From: Kangiella sp. HZ709 | GTDB taxonomy: Bacteria > Pseudomonadota > Gammaproteobacteria > Enterobacterales > Kangiellaceae | Assembly: GCF_009674675.1 (NCBI RefSeq) | Contig: NZ_WKJC01000001.1 | Span: forward strand, 1,557,031-1,621,030 | DNA: 64,000 bases | Direction of reading: 5' to 3' | In this document: positions 29,666-38,868 of the stretch, one piece after another | Layout: each line of letters opens with the position of its first letter | Numbering within the stretch: the first letter of the stretch is position 1 | The notes under the pieces: model-generated | Databases searched by the model: none | Told to the model about the DNA's origin: nothing | Seen by the model: only the letters and a program-made list of their open reading frames with translations | Program-made: the position numbers and the translations under genes

Positions 29666-31723
29666 TTATGAAAAAAGTGATTTCAGCATTGCTAGATTAT
29701 CGCCTGCTAGCTCTTCTTGTTCTTCTTCGGTGAGTGGTTTTCTTTTCAGATCCCAATCTAGATCGTCTTCGGGAATCTCATCGAGGAAACGGCTGGGCTC
29801 GCAGTTAATTAATTCGCCAAAGCGATTACGTTTCTTGCACAAAGTAAAAGTTAAGGTTTTTTGCGCGCGGGTAATGCCTACATAAGTAAGGCGACGCTCT
29901 TCTTCAATATCGTCCATCTCGATACTGCTTTTATGCGGCAGTAATTCTTCTTCCATACCAACGAGATAAACATGATTAAACTCTAGACCTTTTGAGGCGT
30001 GTAAAGTCATCAGTTGTACTTGGTTATTATCCGATTCTTCCTCTTCTTCGCGATCGAGCATATCCCTTAACATTAAATTAGTCACTGCGGCAGAAAAAGG
30101 ATTCTCGTCATGTTCGTTTTCATCAACATACTTTTCAACCCAACCGAGTAATTCCTGAATATTGTTCCAACGGAATTCAGCAGCTTTGGGTGTGCTCGAT
30201 GATTCATGCAAATAAGAGTGGTAGCCAATTTTAGAAATAAGCTCGTGGATAACGCCAATGGCATCACCACGCTGGGCATTGTCAGCAGCCATACCGACAG
30301 TTTTCACAAAGCGCTTAACGGCATCTAAACCAGCGCCTTGTAAATATTGCTCTAATCCAATTTCGGTAGCCGCTTGAAACATGCTTACTTGACGTTTCGA
30401 GGCGTAGGTACCAAGCTTTTCTAAAGTTGTAGGGCCGATGCTTCTTTTGGGAGTGTTAGCAATTCTTAAAAAAGCGTTATCGTCATCATGATTAACCATT
30501 AAGCGCAAATAAGCCATGATGTCTTTAATTTCAGTGCGGGCAAAAAACGAAGTGCTGCCTGAAATTTTATAAGGCACTTTATTGGCAATTAAAGTTTTTT
30601 CAAAAATGCGTGCTTGATGATTGCCTCGGTAAAGAATCGCAAAGTCAGAATATTGTAAGTCGCGATATTTGACTTTGCGGCTTAAGATTTCAGTGACCAC
30701 TCTTTGAGCTTCTTCTTCCTCGTCGGCGCAGGTCACTACTTTTAAAATATCGCCGTATGGTTTTTCTGACCAAAGTTTCTTCTCAAAAACGTGTGGATTG
30801 TTATCAATCAAAACATTGGCAGCTTTTAGGATACGACCGTAAGAGCGATAGTTTTGCTCAAGTTTGACGACCTTTAAATTTGGAAAATCTTTTGCTAGCA
30901 ACTCTAAGTTTTCGGGTCGTGCACCACGCCAGGAGTAGATAGACTGATCATCATCGCCAACCACCGTGAAGTTGCCAAAAGAACCGCACAATAATTTAAC
31001 CAATTCGTATTGAGAAGTATTGGTATCTTGGTACTCATCGACTAACAAGTACTTAATTTTGTTTTGCCACTTTTCACGAATCTTAGAATTTTCTCGCAGT
31101 AATAATGTCGGGATCATGATCAGATCATCAAAGTCCACAGCATTGTATGCCTTCATACTACGAGCATACTTTTCATAAACCTTGGCAAAAATTAACTGTT
31201 CTTGATCTTTGGCAATGTTAATAGCTTGGTCAGCGCTAATGAGGTCATTTTTCCAACTGGATATTTGATCTTGTAATTTGCGTAATAATTCTTTGTCAGA
31301 CTCAGCTTCTCGAAACCCGAGATCTTTAAGTAAGGCCAGACAGTCTTGATCATCAAAAATCGTAAAGTTAGGTTTAATGCCCAATGCTTTGTATTCACGG
31401 CGTATAAAATTTAAGCCAAAGTTATGAAAGGTGGAAACGGTTAGGCCTTGAGTAGCATTGGAGCCAGCCAACTTACTGACACGCTGTTTCATTTCGCGAG
31501 CGGCTTTATTGGTAAAAGTCATTGCAACAATATTGCGAGCGGCAATACCTTTTTCTTTAATAAGGTAAACCATTTTGCGGGTGATAACGCTGGTTTTGCC
31601 ACTGCCAGCACCAGCAAGTACCAATAATGGTCCACTGATATTGATTAAAGCTTCGTGTTGGCGGGGGTTAAGTTTGTGCAATGTTTTATATTTACTTAAC
31701 AAGATAGGCGGCAAGTTTAGCAA
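29666..31723 (-). CDS. rep: ATP-dependent DNA helicase Rep (UvrD/Rep family)
   Basis: A superfamily 1A 3'-5' helicase of 685 residues. Motif I is GAGSGKTSVITRK, motif Ia FTNKAAREMKQRV, motif II DEYQDTN, motif III VVGDDDQSIYSWRGA, and motifs V and VI are MTLHASKGLEF and VGITRAQKTLTF. The start of LNPRQHEAL close to the N-terminus and the length favour Rep over UvrD. No ATG start is available: the frame begins with TTG codons at 31723, 31714 or 31681. A TGAGG ribosome-binding site (31729-31725) is best placed for the TTG at 31714. Confidence 0.92.
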   Translation of the reverse strand: MLNLPPILLSKYKTLHKLNPRQHEALINISGPLLVLAGAGSGKTSVITRKMVYLIKEKGIAARNIVAMTFTNKAAREMKQRVSKLAGSNATQGLTVSTFHNFGLNFIRREYKALGIKPNFTIFDDQDCLALLKDLGFREAESDKELLRKLQDQISSWKNDLISADQAINIAKDQEQLIFAKVYEKYARSMKAYNAVDFDDLIMIPTLLLRENSKIREKWQNKIKYLLVDEYQDTNTSQYELVKLLCGSFGNFTVVGDDDQSIYSWRGARPENLELLAKDFPNLKVVKLEQNYRSYGRILKAANVLIDNNPHVFEKKLWSEKPYGDILKVVTCADEEEEAQRVVTEILSRKVKYRDLQYSDFAILYRGNHQARIFEKTLIANKVPYKISGSTSFFARTEIKDIMAYLRLMVNHDDDNAFLRIANTPKRSIGPTTLEKLGTYASKRQVSMFQAATEIGLEQYLQGAGLDAVKRFVKTVGMAADNAQRGDAIGVIHELISKIGYHSYLHESSSTPKAAEFRWNNIQELLGWVEKYVDENEHDENPFSAAVTNLMLRDMLDREEEEESDNNQVQLMTLHASKGLEFNHVYLVGMEEELLPHKSSIEMDDIEEERRLTYVGITRAQKTLTFTLCKKRNRFGELINCEPSRFLDEIPEDDLDWDLKRKPLTEEEQEELAGDNLAMLKSLFS

Positions 31724-31881
31724 GCCTCAGCAGCTATTGAAAAAGATATTTGAAATAGTTTGAGAGCAATTCAAATCATGGATCAAGTATCAACTAGTTA
31801 GCCCGAAAAGAGTGACTCTTTGACTATAAAGTAATCAAAATGAATCTCTTGGAATCCTCATTGTAGCTTGATAGAGAATTG

Positions 31882-31903
31882 TATATTAGTGATTTCTAAT
31901 ATA
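31882..31903. promoter_or_regulatory. 8-bp inverted repeat upstream of the RND exporter operon
   Basis: TATATTAG (31882-31889) and CTAATATA (31896-31903) form a perfect inverted repeat with a 6-base spacer. It lies 34 bases before the exporter ATG, a position suitable for a transcription-factor operator or a leader hairpin. No regulator gene is adjacent. Confidence 0.45.
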
Positions 31904-31936
31904 TACTCCAGTCATCGTGACTCATTAATTAAAATA

Positions 31937-34408
31937 ATGAAAGAGCAACTTTTCAACTTTGCTATTAATAAACCAAAGTGGGTGTTTGGCTTATTACTAA
32001 CTTTGTCCCTTATTTGCGGCGGCTTAATATTTAATATACAGATCGATACCGATCCAGAAAATATGCTGCCCAGTGATCAGCCAGAAAGAGTTTTCCATAA
32101 TCAGGTTAAAGAGCAGTTTCAGTTGCATGACATGATTGTTGTGGGATTAGTCACCAATAATAAGTCATCGGTATACCAGCCAGAGACACTCAAATCGATA
32201 GCAACTTTAAGCCAAGAAATAGAGAAAATCGACGGTGTGATTGCGCTTGATCTTATGTCTTTGCAAAGCGTCGATAATATCACGCAAGATAATGGAGCTT
32301 TACGTTTTGAATGGTTGATGAGAAGCGCGCCTGACTCAATAGCTGAAAGCGAGCAAATAAAAGCTGCGGTTGATAGATTACCTTTATTTAGAAATACCTT
32401 GGTGTCGGCTGATGACCAAGCGGCAGCTATTTACGTACCGATTAAAGATAAAGATGAAAGTTATCGAATATCGAAAGAAATAGAATATTTAATTAGTCAG
32501 TTAGAATCAGAAGAGAATTTTCATATCACCGGTTTACCAGTAGCGGAAGATACTTTTGGTTTTGAAATGTTTGTACAAATGGGGATCTCAGCGCCTTTAG
32601 CAGCAGCGATGATATTTGTATTATTGTTCGTATTTTTTAGAAATTTAAAGTTTATTGCAGCGCCGATGATCATTGCGATGGCAACAGTTATCATCATTAT
32701 GGGCTTAATGATTGGCATGGGTTTTACCGTGCATATTATGAGTTCTATGATCCCGATATTCTTAATGCCAATAGCGGTGGTAGACTCTGTGCATATCATG
32801 TCGGAATTTGCCGATAAGTTTAAAAATAACAGTAATAAGGAACTGGTGATAAAGCAGGTTGTGAATGCGCTCTATAAGCCTATGTTATATACCAGCCTCA
32901 CCTCGGCTATCGGATTCGCATCATTGATGTTAACGCCAATACCTCCAGTACAGGTATTCGGCGCTTTTGTGGCCATAGGAATTTTATTGGCGTTTATATT
33001 AACCATCATATTTTTGCCGGCCTATCTCATGAGTTTGAAAGATGATGCATTAAAATCCTTAAGCAAAGTTCAAACGACAGCTTCAAAATTAGAAACTGTG
33101 CTGCCTAAAATTGGCAGTGCAAGTTTTAATTATGCAAAGTGGCTGGTCACCGGGTTTGTGTTGCTTGTTGCTTTATCGGCATGGGGCATTAGCAAAATTG
33201 AAATAAATGATAATCCAACTCGTTGGTTCAAATCAGATCATAAAATTAGAGTAGCGGATCAAGTTTTAAATCAGCATTTTGCGGGAACCTATGATGCTTA
33301 TTTAGTCTTGCAAAAGGATCTCGAAGCAGAAAGAACTAGGGTTGATGAAATCATTAAGGCCAATGGAGTTGATATAAACCAAGAGTTACCACTTGGAACT
33401 ATGATTAATGAAGCCTTGCAGAAATTAGAAGAAGAGTTATTTGAAAAAGGCGATGATCAAAAGATAGAAAGCGCGATTGAGTCCTTGGAACAACTTAAAA
33501 CCAATGTAGCGTTATTTCAAAGTCCTGAAAACTTAAAAGCGGTAGAGTTGGTGCAACAAGCTTTAATTAACACAGGATTAGTAGGGAAAACCATGAGTTT
33601 AGCCGATGCGGTAAAAACGGTAACGCGTGAGTTGAAATCTGGAGATGATAAAGACTATAGATTGCCCAGTTCGCAATCAGGTGTGGCTGAAGCATTATTG
33701 CAATATCAGTCTTCGCACAGGCCGCATGACTTGTGGCATTTAAGCAGTAAAGATTATTCTAGCACGGTAATTTGGTTGCAAATGAGAAGCGGTGACAACC
33801 AAGATATGACGACTATTGTTGAAGCAATGCAAGAATACTTTGATAAGAATCCATTGCCTGGAAATATAAGCGCTAAATGGGCCGGCAAAACCTATCTGAA
33901 CAAAGTCTGGCAGGATGAAATGGTGCAAGGCATGTTAACCAGTTTGTTAAGTGCCTTTGCCGTTGTTTTCATCATGATGGTGTTATTGTTTAGAAGTGTT
34001 TGGTTAGGATTGATCGCAATGCTACCACTGACTATTACCATCACCGCAATATACGGACTAATCGGCTGGATTGGAAAAGATTACGATATGCCTATAGCGG
34101 TACTGTCAGCCTTAACTTTAGGTCTATCGGTAGATTTTGCAATTCACTTTGTACAGCGAAGTCGTGATTTATATAAATCTACAGGCAGCGTTTCTAAGAC
34201 TTTTAGCTTAATGTTTAAAGAACCGGCAACCGCAATTAGTCGCAATGCCATTGTGATCGCAATAGGCTTTACCCCTTTATTAGTGGCACCCTTAATGCCG
34301 TACGTGACTGTTGGATTTTTCTTAGCAACCATTATGGCGGTGTCGGCAGTAGTGACTTTGTTCTTATTACCAATTTGTCTTAAGACAAAGGGAGGAAAGC
34401 TTTTATGA
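31937..34408 (+). CDS. RND superfamily (MMPL-type) exporter
   Basis: An 823-residue inner-membrane protein with the duplicated RND arrangement: one N-terminal helix, a large periplasmic loop, five helices, a second loop, and a second helix set. The helix regions around PMIIAMATVIIIMGLMIG and VLSALTLGLSVDFAIHFVQRS resemble MMPL and sterol-sensing domains. It is a putative exporter of lipid or hydrophobic compounds. The ATG at 31937 has no clear ribosome-binding site, but earlier in-frame starts are non-ATG and add no domain. Its stop overlaps the next gene's start (ATGA). Confidence 0.87.
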   Translation: MKEQLFNFAINKPKWVFGLLLTLSLICGGLIFNIQIDTDPENMLPSDQPERVFHNQVKEQFQLHDMIVVGLVTNNKSSVYQPETLKSIATLSQEIEKIDGVIALDLMSLQSVDNITQDNGALRFEWLMRSAPDSIAESEQIKAAVDRLPLFRNTLVSADDQAAAIYVPIKDKDESYRISKEIEYLISQLESEENFHITGLPVAEDTFGFEMFVQMGISAPLAAAMIFVLLFVFFRNLKFIAAPMIIAMATVIIIMGLMIGMGFTVHIMSSMIPIFLMPIAVVDSVHIMSEFADKFKNNSNKELVIKQVVNALYKPMLYTSLTSAIGFASLMLTPIPPVQVFGAFVAIGILLAFILTIIFLPAYLMSLKDDALKSLSKVQTTASKLETVLPKIGSASFNYAKWLVTGFVLLVALSAWGISKIEINDNPTRWFKSDHKIRVADQVLNQHFAGTYDAYLVLQKDLEAERTRVDEIIKANGVDINQELPLGTMINEALQKLEEELFEKGDDQKIESAIESLEQLKTNVALFQSPENLKAVELVQQALINTGLVGKTMSLADAVKTVTRELKSGDDKDYRLPSSQSGVAEALLQYQSSHRPHDLWHLSSKDYSSTVIWLQMRSGDNQDMTTIVEAMQEYFDKNPLPGNISAKWAGKTYLNKVWQDEMVQGMLTSLLSAFAVVFIMMVLLFRSVWLGLIAMLPLTITITAIYGLIGWIGKDYDMPIAVLSALTLGLSVDFAIHFVQRSRDLYKSTGSVSKTFSLMFKEPATAISRNAIVIAIGFTPLLVAPLMPYVTVGFFLATIMAVSAVVTLFLLPICLKTKGGKLL

Positions 34409-35199
34409 AATTATTTATTAAATTAGTAACTATTTTCAGTTTAATGGGAATGGCAACTGCAAAAACTAAGGATGCTAACAACAAAGTGATGCAAATTGTT
34501 GAAGATGCTTATCAAGCTTGTTATTACGCGGGAGATGATGCCCAAAGAAAAGCAAGAATGCAGATTATTGATAGAAAGGGTGAAAAACAGCTCCGTCAAT
34601 TTAATATTTTCAAAAAAGATGTAGTTAATGGTGGTAACCAGGATTTTCTAGTGGTCTTTGAAAAACCCAGTGATGTTAAAAATATGGTGTTCTTGGTAAA
34701 TAAAAAAGTCGAAGCAGAAGATGAGCGCTGGCTGTATTTTCCGGGTTTAGATCTAGATAAGCGGGTCGCCGCTAGTGACAAGCGAACCAGTTTTGTCGGT
34801 TCGGATTATTATTATGAAGATATATCTGGTCGAAATATTAATTTAGATAAATTTGAGCTGATCAACGAAACGGATAAGGAATATCAAATAAAAGCAACCC
34901 CGAAAGATCCATCGCAAGTAGAGTTTTCATATTATCAAATGGTGATTGATAAAAGCACTATGTTACCCATGAGTATGGATTATTATAAAGGTGAAGCTTT
35001 ATACCGAAAGGCAGAAATTTTAGAAGTTAAAAATGTGGACGGTTATCCAACGGTTTTTAAATCTAAAATTAGTAATTATGAATCCGGTAGCCATACTTTA
35101 GTTCAATTTAGGGCGCCTAACTATAATATAGGTCTTGCAGCAGATTTATTTACCGAGCGTTCATTGCGTAACCCTCCAGCAAGCTTATTTAAGAAGTGA
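34405..35199 (+). CDS. Outer membrane lipoprotein-sorting protein (LolA-like)
   Basis: A 264-residue exported protein with a cleavable signal peptide (to about residue 19, MATA). The rest fits the LolA-like 'outer membrane lipoprotein-sorting protein' family: KARMQIIDRKGEKQLRQFNIF, FLVVFEKPSDVKNMVFL and DERWLYFPGLDLDKRVAASD. Such proteins are regularly encoded beside MMPL-type RND proteins and may shuttle lipids across the periplasm. The start overlaps the exporter stop by 4 bases, so translational coupling is likely. Confidence 0.88.
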   Translation: MKLFIKLVTIFSLMGMATAKTKDANNKVMQIVEDAYQACYYAGDDAQRKARMQIIDRKGEKQLRQFNIFKKDVVNGGNQDFLVVFEKPSDVKNMVFLVNKKVEAEDERWLYFPGLDLDKRVAASDKRTSFVGSDYYYEDISGRNINLDKFELINETDKEYQIKATPKDPSQVEFSYYQMVIDKSTMLPMSMDYYKGEALYRKAEILEVKNVDGYPTVFKSKISNYESGSHTLVQFRAPNYNIGLAADLFTERSLRNPPASLFKK

Positions 35200-35212
35200 G
35201 CATTTAAAATTC

Positions 35213-36484
35213 ATGTGCAAAAAAGTACTAATATTAATTTCAGCACTGTGTTTAATGTTTTGCTTAAACGGAAAATTAAAATCAGCAGAAGACTTATGGG
35301 AGGATGATTGGGGAGAAGAATCATCCAGTTGGATTGGCTTTTTAGAGTATGGATTTGGTAATCGGTTTGAAAAAGATCTGCTATTTAATGATCAGGCTTC
35401 ACTTAATGAGGCTAGATTTTATTTAGAGAATGAATGGCAAACGAAAAGCCTCACTTGGAAAGTAAAAACAGATATTAGCTATGACGGTGTGCTCAATAAG
35501 TGGAGATTTGTTGCTAGAGAATTAACGGCAAACTTTAGCGCTTTTGGCAATTCGGATTTTAAAATAGGGCGACAGGTTTCAACTTGGGGAACAGGTGATC
35601 TGCTATTTCTGAATGATCAGTTTCCAAAAGCTTGGAATACTTTTTTTAATGGCCGCGATGATGTTTATATTAAATCAGCAGCTAACGCTATTAGGATAAC
35701 AAGTTACTTTGACTTGCTAAATGTTGATCTTGTTTGGACACCGGAATTTGCAGCGGATGATTATATCAACGGCGATAGATTTTCATTCTTTTCGCCGCAG
35801 CTTGGACAAAATATTGGTGGCTTAGATGTGATTGATGAGCAAGAGCCATCCGCAGACGAAATAGCCGTTAGATTATTTAAACAGCATAAAGGTATAGAAT
35901 ATGCAGTTTATGGTTACAAAGGATTTGATAAGCGACCTTTGGGATTAACAACAAATTTTGAACAAACTTTTCATAAGCGCAATGTCATAGGTGTTAGTGT
36001 AAGAAGTGCTTTAGGGGGAGGTATTTTTAATTTTGAAATTGCCTATGAAAATGCTTTGCAAGATCCAAAGGGCGATAATCCATTAGTTAATAATTCTTTA
36101 ACCAAATATCTTGTGGGTTACGAGTCTGAATGGTTGCCAAAATTAAACATAGGTTTTCAGCTTTATCGAGAGTCGATTCAAGATTATGCTAAATTGATTG
36201 CCAACTCTACAACGCCAAACTTAGAAACGGAAAAGAACAGAGATTGGTTAACTAATAGAATTCGTTATACGGCATTACAAGATAAGCTAACCTTTAATCT
36301 CTTCAGTTTTTATTCGTTAACCGATAAAGATTACTTTTTAAGGTGGAATCTAAACTATCGTCAAAATGATCAATGGAATTATACTTTGGGTATTAATCAA
36401 ATTGGAGGGCCTGAGACTAATACTTTCTTTGCTCAATTTGAAAAAGCGTCCAATGCTTATTTCAGAGTCCGTTATATTTTTTAA
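35213..36484 (+). CDS. Predicted outer-membrane beta-barrel protein of the RND module
   Basis: A 423-residue protein with an N-terminal signal peptide and a mature part made of alternating amphipathic strands. It ends in a terminal Phe (FRVRYIF), the usual signature for BAM-dependent insertion. An acidic and Trp-rich segment follows the signal. The ATG at 35213 is 13 bases after the LolA-like gene. It resembles the barrel proteins, often annotated as DUF1302-like or porin-like, that accompany MMPL/LolA-like pairs; the exact family was not confirmed. Confidence 0.75.
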   Translation: MCKKVLILISALCLMFCLNGKLKSAEDLWEDDWGEESSSWIGFLEYGFGNRFEKDLLFNDQASLNEARFYLENEWQTKSLTWKVKTDISYDGVLNKWRFVARELTANFSAFGNSDFKIGRQVSTWGTGDLLFLNDQFPKAWNTFFNGRDDVYIKSAANAIRITSYFDLLNVDLVWTPEFAADDYINGDRFSFFSPQLGQNIGGLDVIDEQEPSADEIAVRLFKQHKGIEYAVYGYKGFDKRPLGLTTNFEQTFHKRNVIGVSVRSALGGGIFNFEIAYENALQDPKGDNPLVNNSLTKYLVGYESEWLPKLNIGFQLYRESIQDYAKLIANSTTPNLETEKNRDWLTNRIRYTALQDKLTFNLFSFYSLTDKDYFLRWNLNYRQNDQWNYTLGINQIGGPETNTFFAQFEKASNAYFRVRYIF

Positions 36485-36490
36485 AATGGC

Positions 36491-36874
36491 TTAAGGCTTG
36501 ATTAACTGTTTACCAGAATCCGTCCAAGCCTTGATACCACCGGCAACAGAGAAGACCCTATTAAAACCGATTTGCTGCAAACTGTTGGCAGCGCAAGCAG
36601 AGCGTCCACCAGAAGCGCAGTAGATATAAACTGGTTTATCAAATGCAGCTTCTTCGCTCAGATCTTTAAGCATCGGCAGATTGAACAAGTTAAACTCAAG
36701 CACACCTCTTGGAATGGCCAGAGCTCCGGGTACCACTCCTTGTGAGTGTTCTTGCGGCTCGCGCACATCAAAAACTAAAGCGCCTTCCGCTAGAGCAGCT
36801 TGTAAATCGTCAATAGTAACTTCGGTAATCTGACTTTTGACGGTCTGCATATAGTTAACGATACAAGGTTTCAT
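36491..36874 (-). CDS. Rhodanese-like sulfurtransferase
   Basis: A 127-residue single-domain rhodanese. The active-site loop is YIYCASGGRSA, with the persulfide-forming Cys, and the domain begins with ALVFDVREPQEHSQGVVPGALAIP. The ATG at 36874 is set by a strong GGAGG ribosome-binding site 7 bases upstream. It overlaps the ArsR stop codon by 4 bases, so it is translationally coupled to the regulator. A role in persulfide relay is suggested by the operon. Confidence 0.9.
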   Translation of the reverse strand: MKPCIVNYMQTVKSQITEVTIDDLQAALAEGALVFDVREPQEHSQGVVPGALAIPRGVLEFNLFNLPMLKDLSEEAAFDKPVYIYCASGGRSACAANSLQQIGFNRVFSVAGGIKAWTDSGKQLIKP

Positions 36875-37203
36875 TGGCAAGCCTCCGAACAGAACAATTC
36901 ATGCATTAAATGGATAATACGGGCAGCATCAGATGATGCCAGTTTATAATAAATGGTTTGAGAATCTCTGCGCGTAGCGACTAGATCTTCTCTGCGCAAC
37001 AAGGATAAATGTTGCGATAGTGCGGACTGACTCAAGTTTGGGATCATCTCATTGAGTTGACCGACGGACAGTTCATTTTCGTGCAGCATGCATAAAATTA
37101 ATAAGCGCTGCTCATTGGATAATATTTTCAGCAAAGCGGCAGCTTGTGCTGAGTTTTCCATCATTTCTTTAGTGATACCAAAATTTTGAACGGCTTGGGT
37201 CAC
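36871..37203 (-). CDS. ArsR-family regulator, BigR/SqrR/YgaV-like
   Basis: A 110-residue winged-helix repressor. The segment SAQAAALLKILSNEQRLLILCMLHE matches the YgaV/BigR subgroup, and the recognition region is LSQSALSQHLSLLRRE. Cysteines lie at residue 38 and at 105 and 109. Cys38 and Cys105 are spaced as the two reactive cysteines of the persulfide sensors SqrR and BigR. It lacks the CxC metal motif of SmtB-type sensors. It lies between an aminotransferase-V enzyme and a rhodanese. A reactive-sulfur sensor is the best inference. Confidence 0.85.
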   Translation of the reverse strand: MTQAVQNFGITKEMMENSAQAAALLKILSNEQRLLILCMLHENELSVGQLNEMIPNLSQSALSQHLSLLRREDLVATRRDSQTIYYKLASSDAARIIHLMHELFCSEACQ

Positions 37204-37218
37204 GATAAATTCCTTGTA

Positions 37219-38718
37219 TTAGCTAAAATTTAAAAGTCTGGCCAATTTGCTTGGCTTTTGAGGTAATGCTTGAAAGTCATTAACCGTTTTATAGCGGGTG
37301 GTAGCAACTGTCTTGAACTCACCACAGCAGCTATCAAATTGATAATCTTTAGACCACTCTTCGGCATTTTCGACCACTGCTTTTACGGCATCAACAACTG
37401 CTTGTGCATCGGCATCAGTGCTAGTCGGATGCATAGAAATACGAACCCAACCAGGTTTATCGGTTAAGTCGCCTTGATCAATACGCTTGGTAATTTCAAG
37501 GCTAGTGATTTGATCAACATCCAATAGGATGTGTCCGTAAGTGCCGGCGCAAGAACAGCCGCCACGAGTTTGCACTCCGAAGCGATCATTTAACAAGCGA
37601 ACGATTAAATTATGATGTAACCCTAAAACATAAAATGAAATGACACATAAACGATCAGTTTTATCTGCTTCAAGAATATTTAAACCGGGAACTGTGGAAA
37701 GCTCGGTCATTAAAAAATCGCACAGTTCTTTTTCTCGAGCAACAATGTTTTTAACGCCCATTTGTTCTTTTACTTTAATAGCTAAAGCCGCACGAATGGT
37801 TTGCAAAAATGCAGGGGTTCCGCCATCTTCTCGCGCTTCAATATCATCAAAGAATTTATGCTCACCCCAAGGGTTAGTCCAAGAGACAGTACCGCCACCA
37901 GGTTGATCCGGTACCTCGCAATCGTAAAGGTGTTTATCAAACACTAAAATACCGCTTGAACCAGGACCGCCTAAAAATTTATGTGGTGAGATAAAGATAG
38001 CATCTAGTTTTTGTGCTGGATTTTGAGGATGCATATCAATGTCGACATAAGGGGCAGAGGCGGCAAAGTCGATAAAACACAAGCCGCCATGTTGGTGCAT
38101 GATTTCAGCCATTTTATGATAAGGCGTTTTGATGCCCGTAACGTTACTGCAAGCAGTAAAAGAGCCGATTTTGATAGGGCGATCTTTATATTGTTCTAAT
38201 AGTTCTTGCATATGTTCAAGATCAGGACAGCCCTTTTCACAAGATTTAATTATCTCAACGGTAACCTCACATTCATGCCATGTGGTTTGGTTAGAGTGGT
38301 GCTCCATATGAGTAATCAACACTAATGGTTTCTCATGATCATTAATCGTCACTCGGTCACGCCACTTTTCTGGTATGCGTAAGCCTAGCATTCTTTGAAA
38401 TTTATTGATGACTAAAGTCATACCAGAACCAGCCGCAATCAAAACATCATCTGAATTTGCATTGACGTGATCTTTAATGACTTTTTGCGCTTCATGATAA
38501 GCATGAGTCATGGTAGTGCCGGTCAAGGTTGTTTCTGTATGAGTATTGGCAACATAAGGACCAAGCTGGCCAGTAATATAGTCTTCGACCGGTTGGTATA
38601 AGCGACCGCTAGCTATCCAATCAGCATAAATAATCTTTTGGTTATTATTTTCTGGATATTGGTGATTATGGCCAATGATATTGTCGCGAAAAGGCGCGAA
38701 GTATTGCTCTAAACTCAT
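37219..38718 (-). CDS. Class V aminotransferase, cysteine-desulfurase-like
   Basis: A 499-residue PLP enzyme, longer than IscS or SufS. The PLP lysine is in SPHKFLGGPG and the His stacking region is in THMEHHSNQTTWHE. A Cys-rich loop, GGCSCAGTYGH, corresponds to the mobile catalytic-Cys loop of desulfurases. Its C-terminus carries another Cys pair (DSCCGEF). Cysteine desulfurase or selenocysteine lyase activity is plausible. It heads an operon with an ArsR regulator and a rhodanese. Confidence 0.82.
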   Translation of the reverse strand: MSLEQYFAPFRDNIIGHNHQYPENNNQKIIYADWIASGRLYQPVEDYITGQLGPYVANTHTETTLTGTTMTHAYHEAQKVIKDHVNANSDDVLIAAGSGMTLVINKFQRMLGLRIPEKWRDRVTINDHEKPLVLITHMEHHSNQTTWHECEVTVEIIKSCEKGCPDLEHMQELLEQYKDRPIKIGSFTACSNVTGIKTPYHKMAEIMHQHGGLCFIDFAASAPYVDIDMHPQNPAQKLDAIFISPHKFLGGPGSSGILVFDKHLYDCEVPDQPGGGTVSWTNPWGEHKFFDDIEAREDGGTPAFLQTIRAALAIKVKEQMGVKNIVAREKELCDFLMTELSTVPGLNILEADKTDRLCVISFYVLGLHHNLIVRLLNDRFGVQTRGGCSCAGTYGHILLDVDQITSLEITKRIDQGDLTDKPGWVRISMHPTSTDADAQAVVDAVKAVVENAEEWSKDYQFDSCCGEFKTVATTRYKTVNDFQALPQKPSKLARLLNFS

Positions 38719-38730
38719 GGGGGTTACAAT

Positions 38731-38758
38731 AGTATATTAAGTTTAGCTAATGTATCAA
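38731..38758 (-). promoter_or_regulatory. Predicted promoter of the desulfurase-arsR-rhodanese operon
   Basis: On the minus strand, TTGATA (38758-38753), a 16-base spacer and TATACT (38736-38731) form a fair sigma-70 promoter. Transcription would begin near 38724, only about 6 bases before the ATG at 38718. This would give an almost leaderless mRNA. Confidence 0.45.
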
Positions 38759-38868
38759 AACGGGGGCTAAACACAAGTAAATTCGTGATTTATCTTAGTG
38801 GTTCTGACATTATCACTAGGAATGTTTATACTGAGAAAATGATTAATATGCAAAATAGCGTTGGCATT

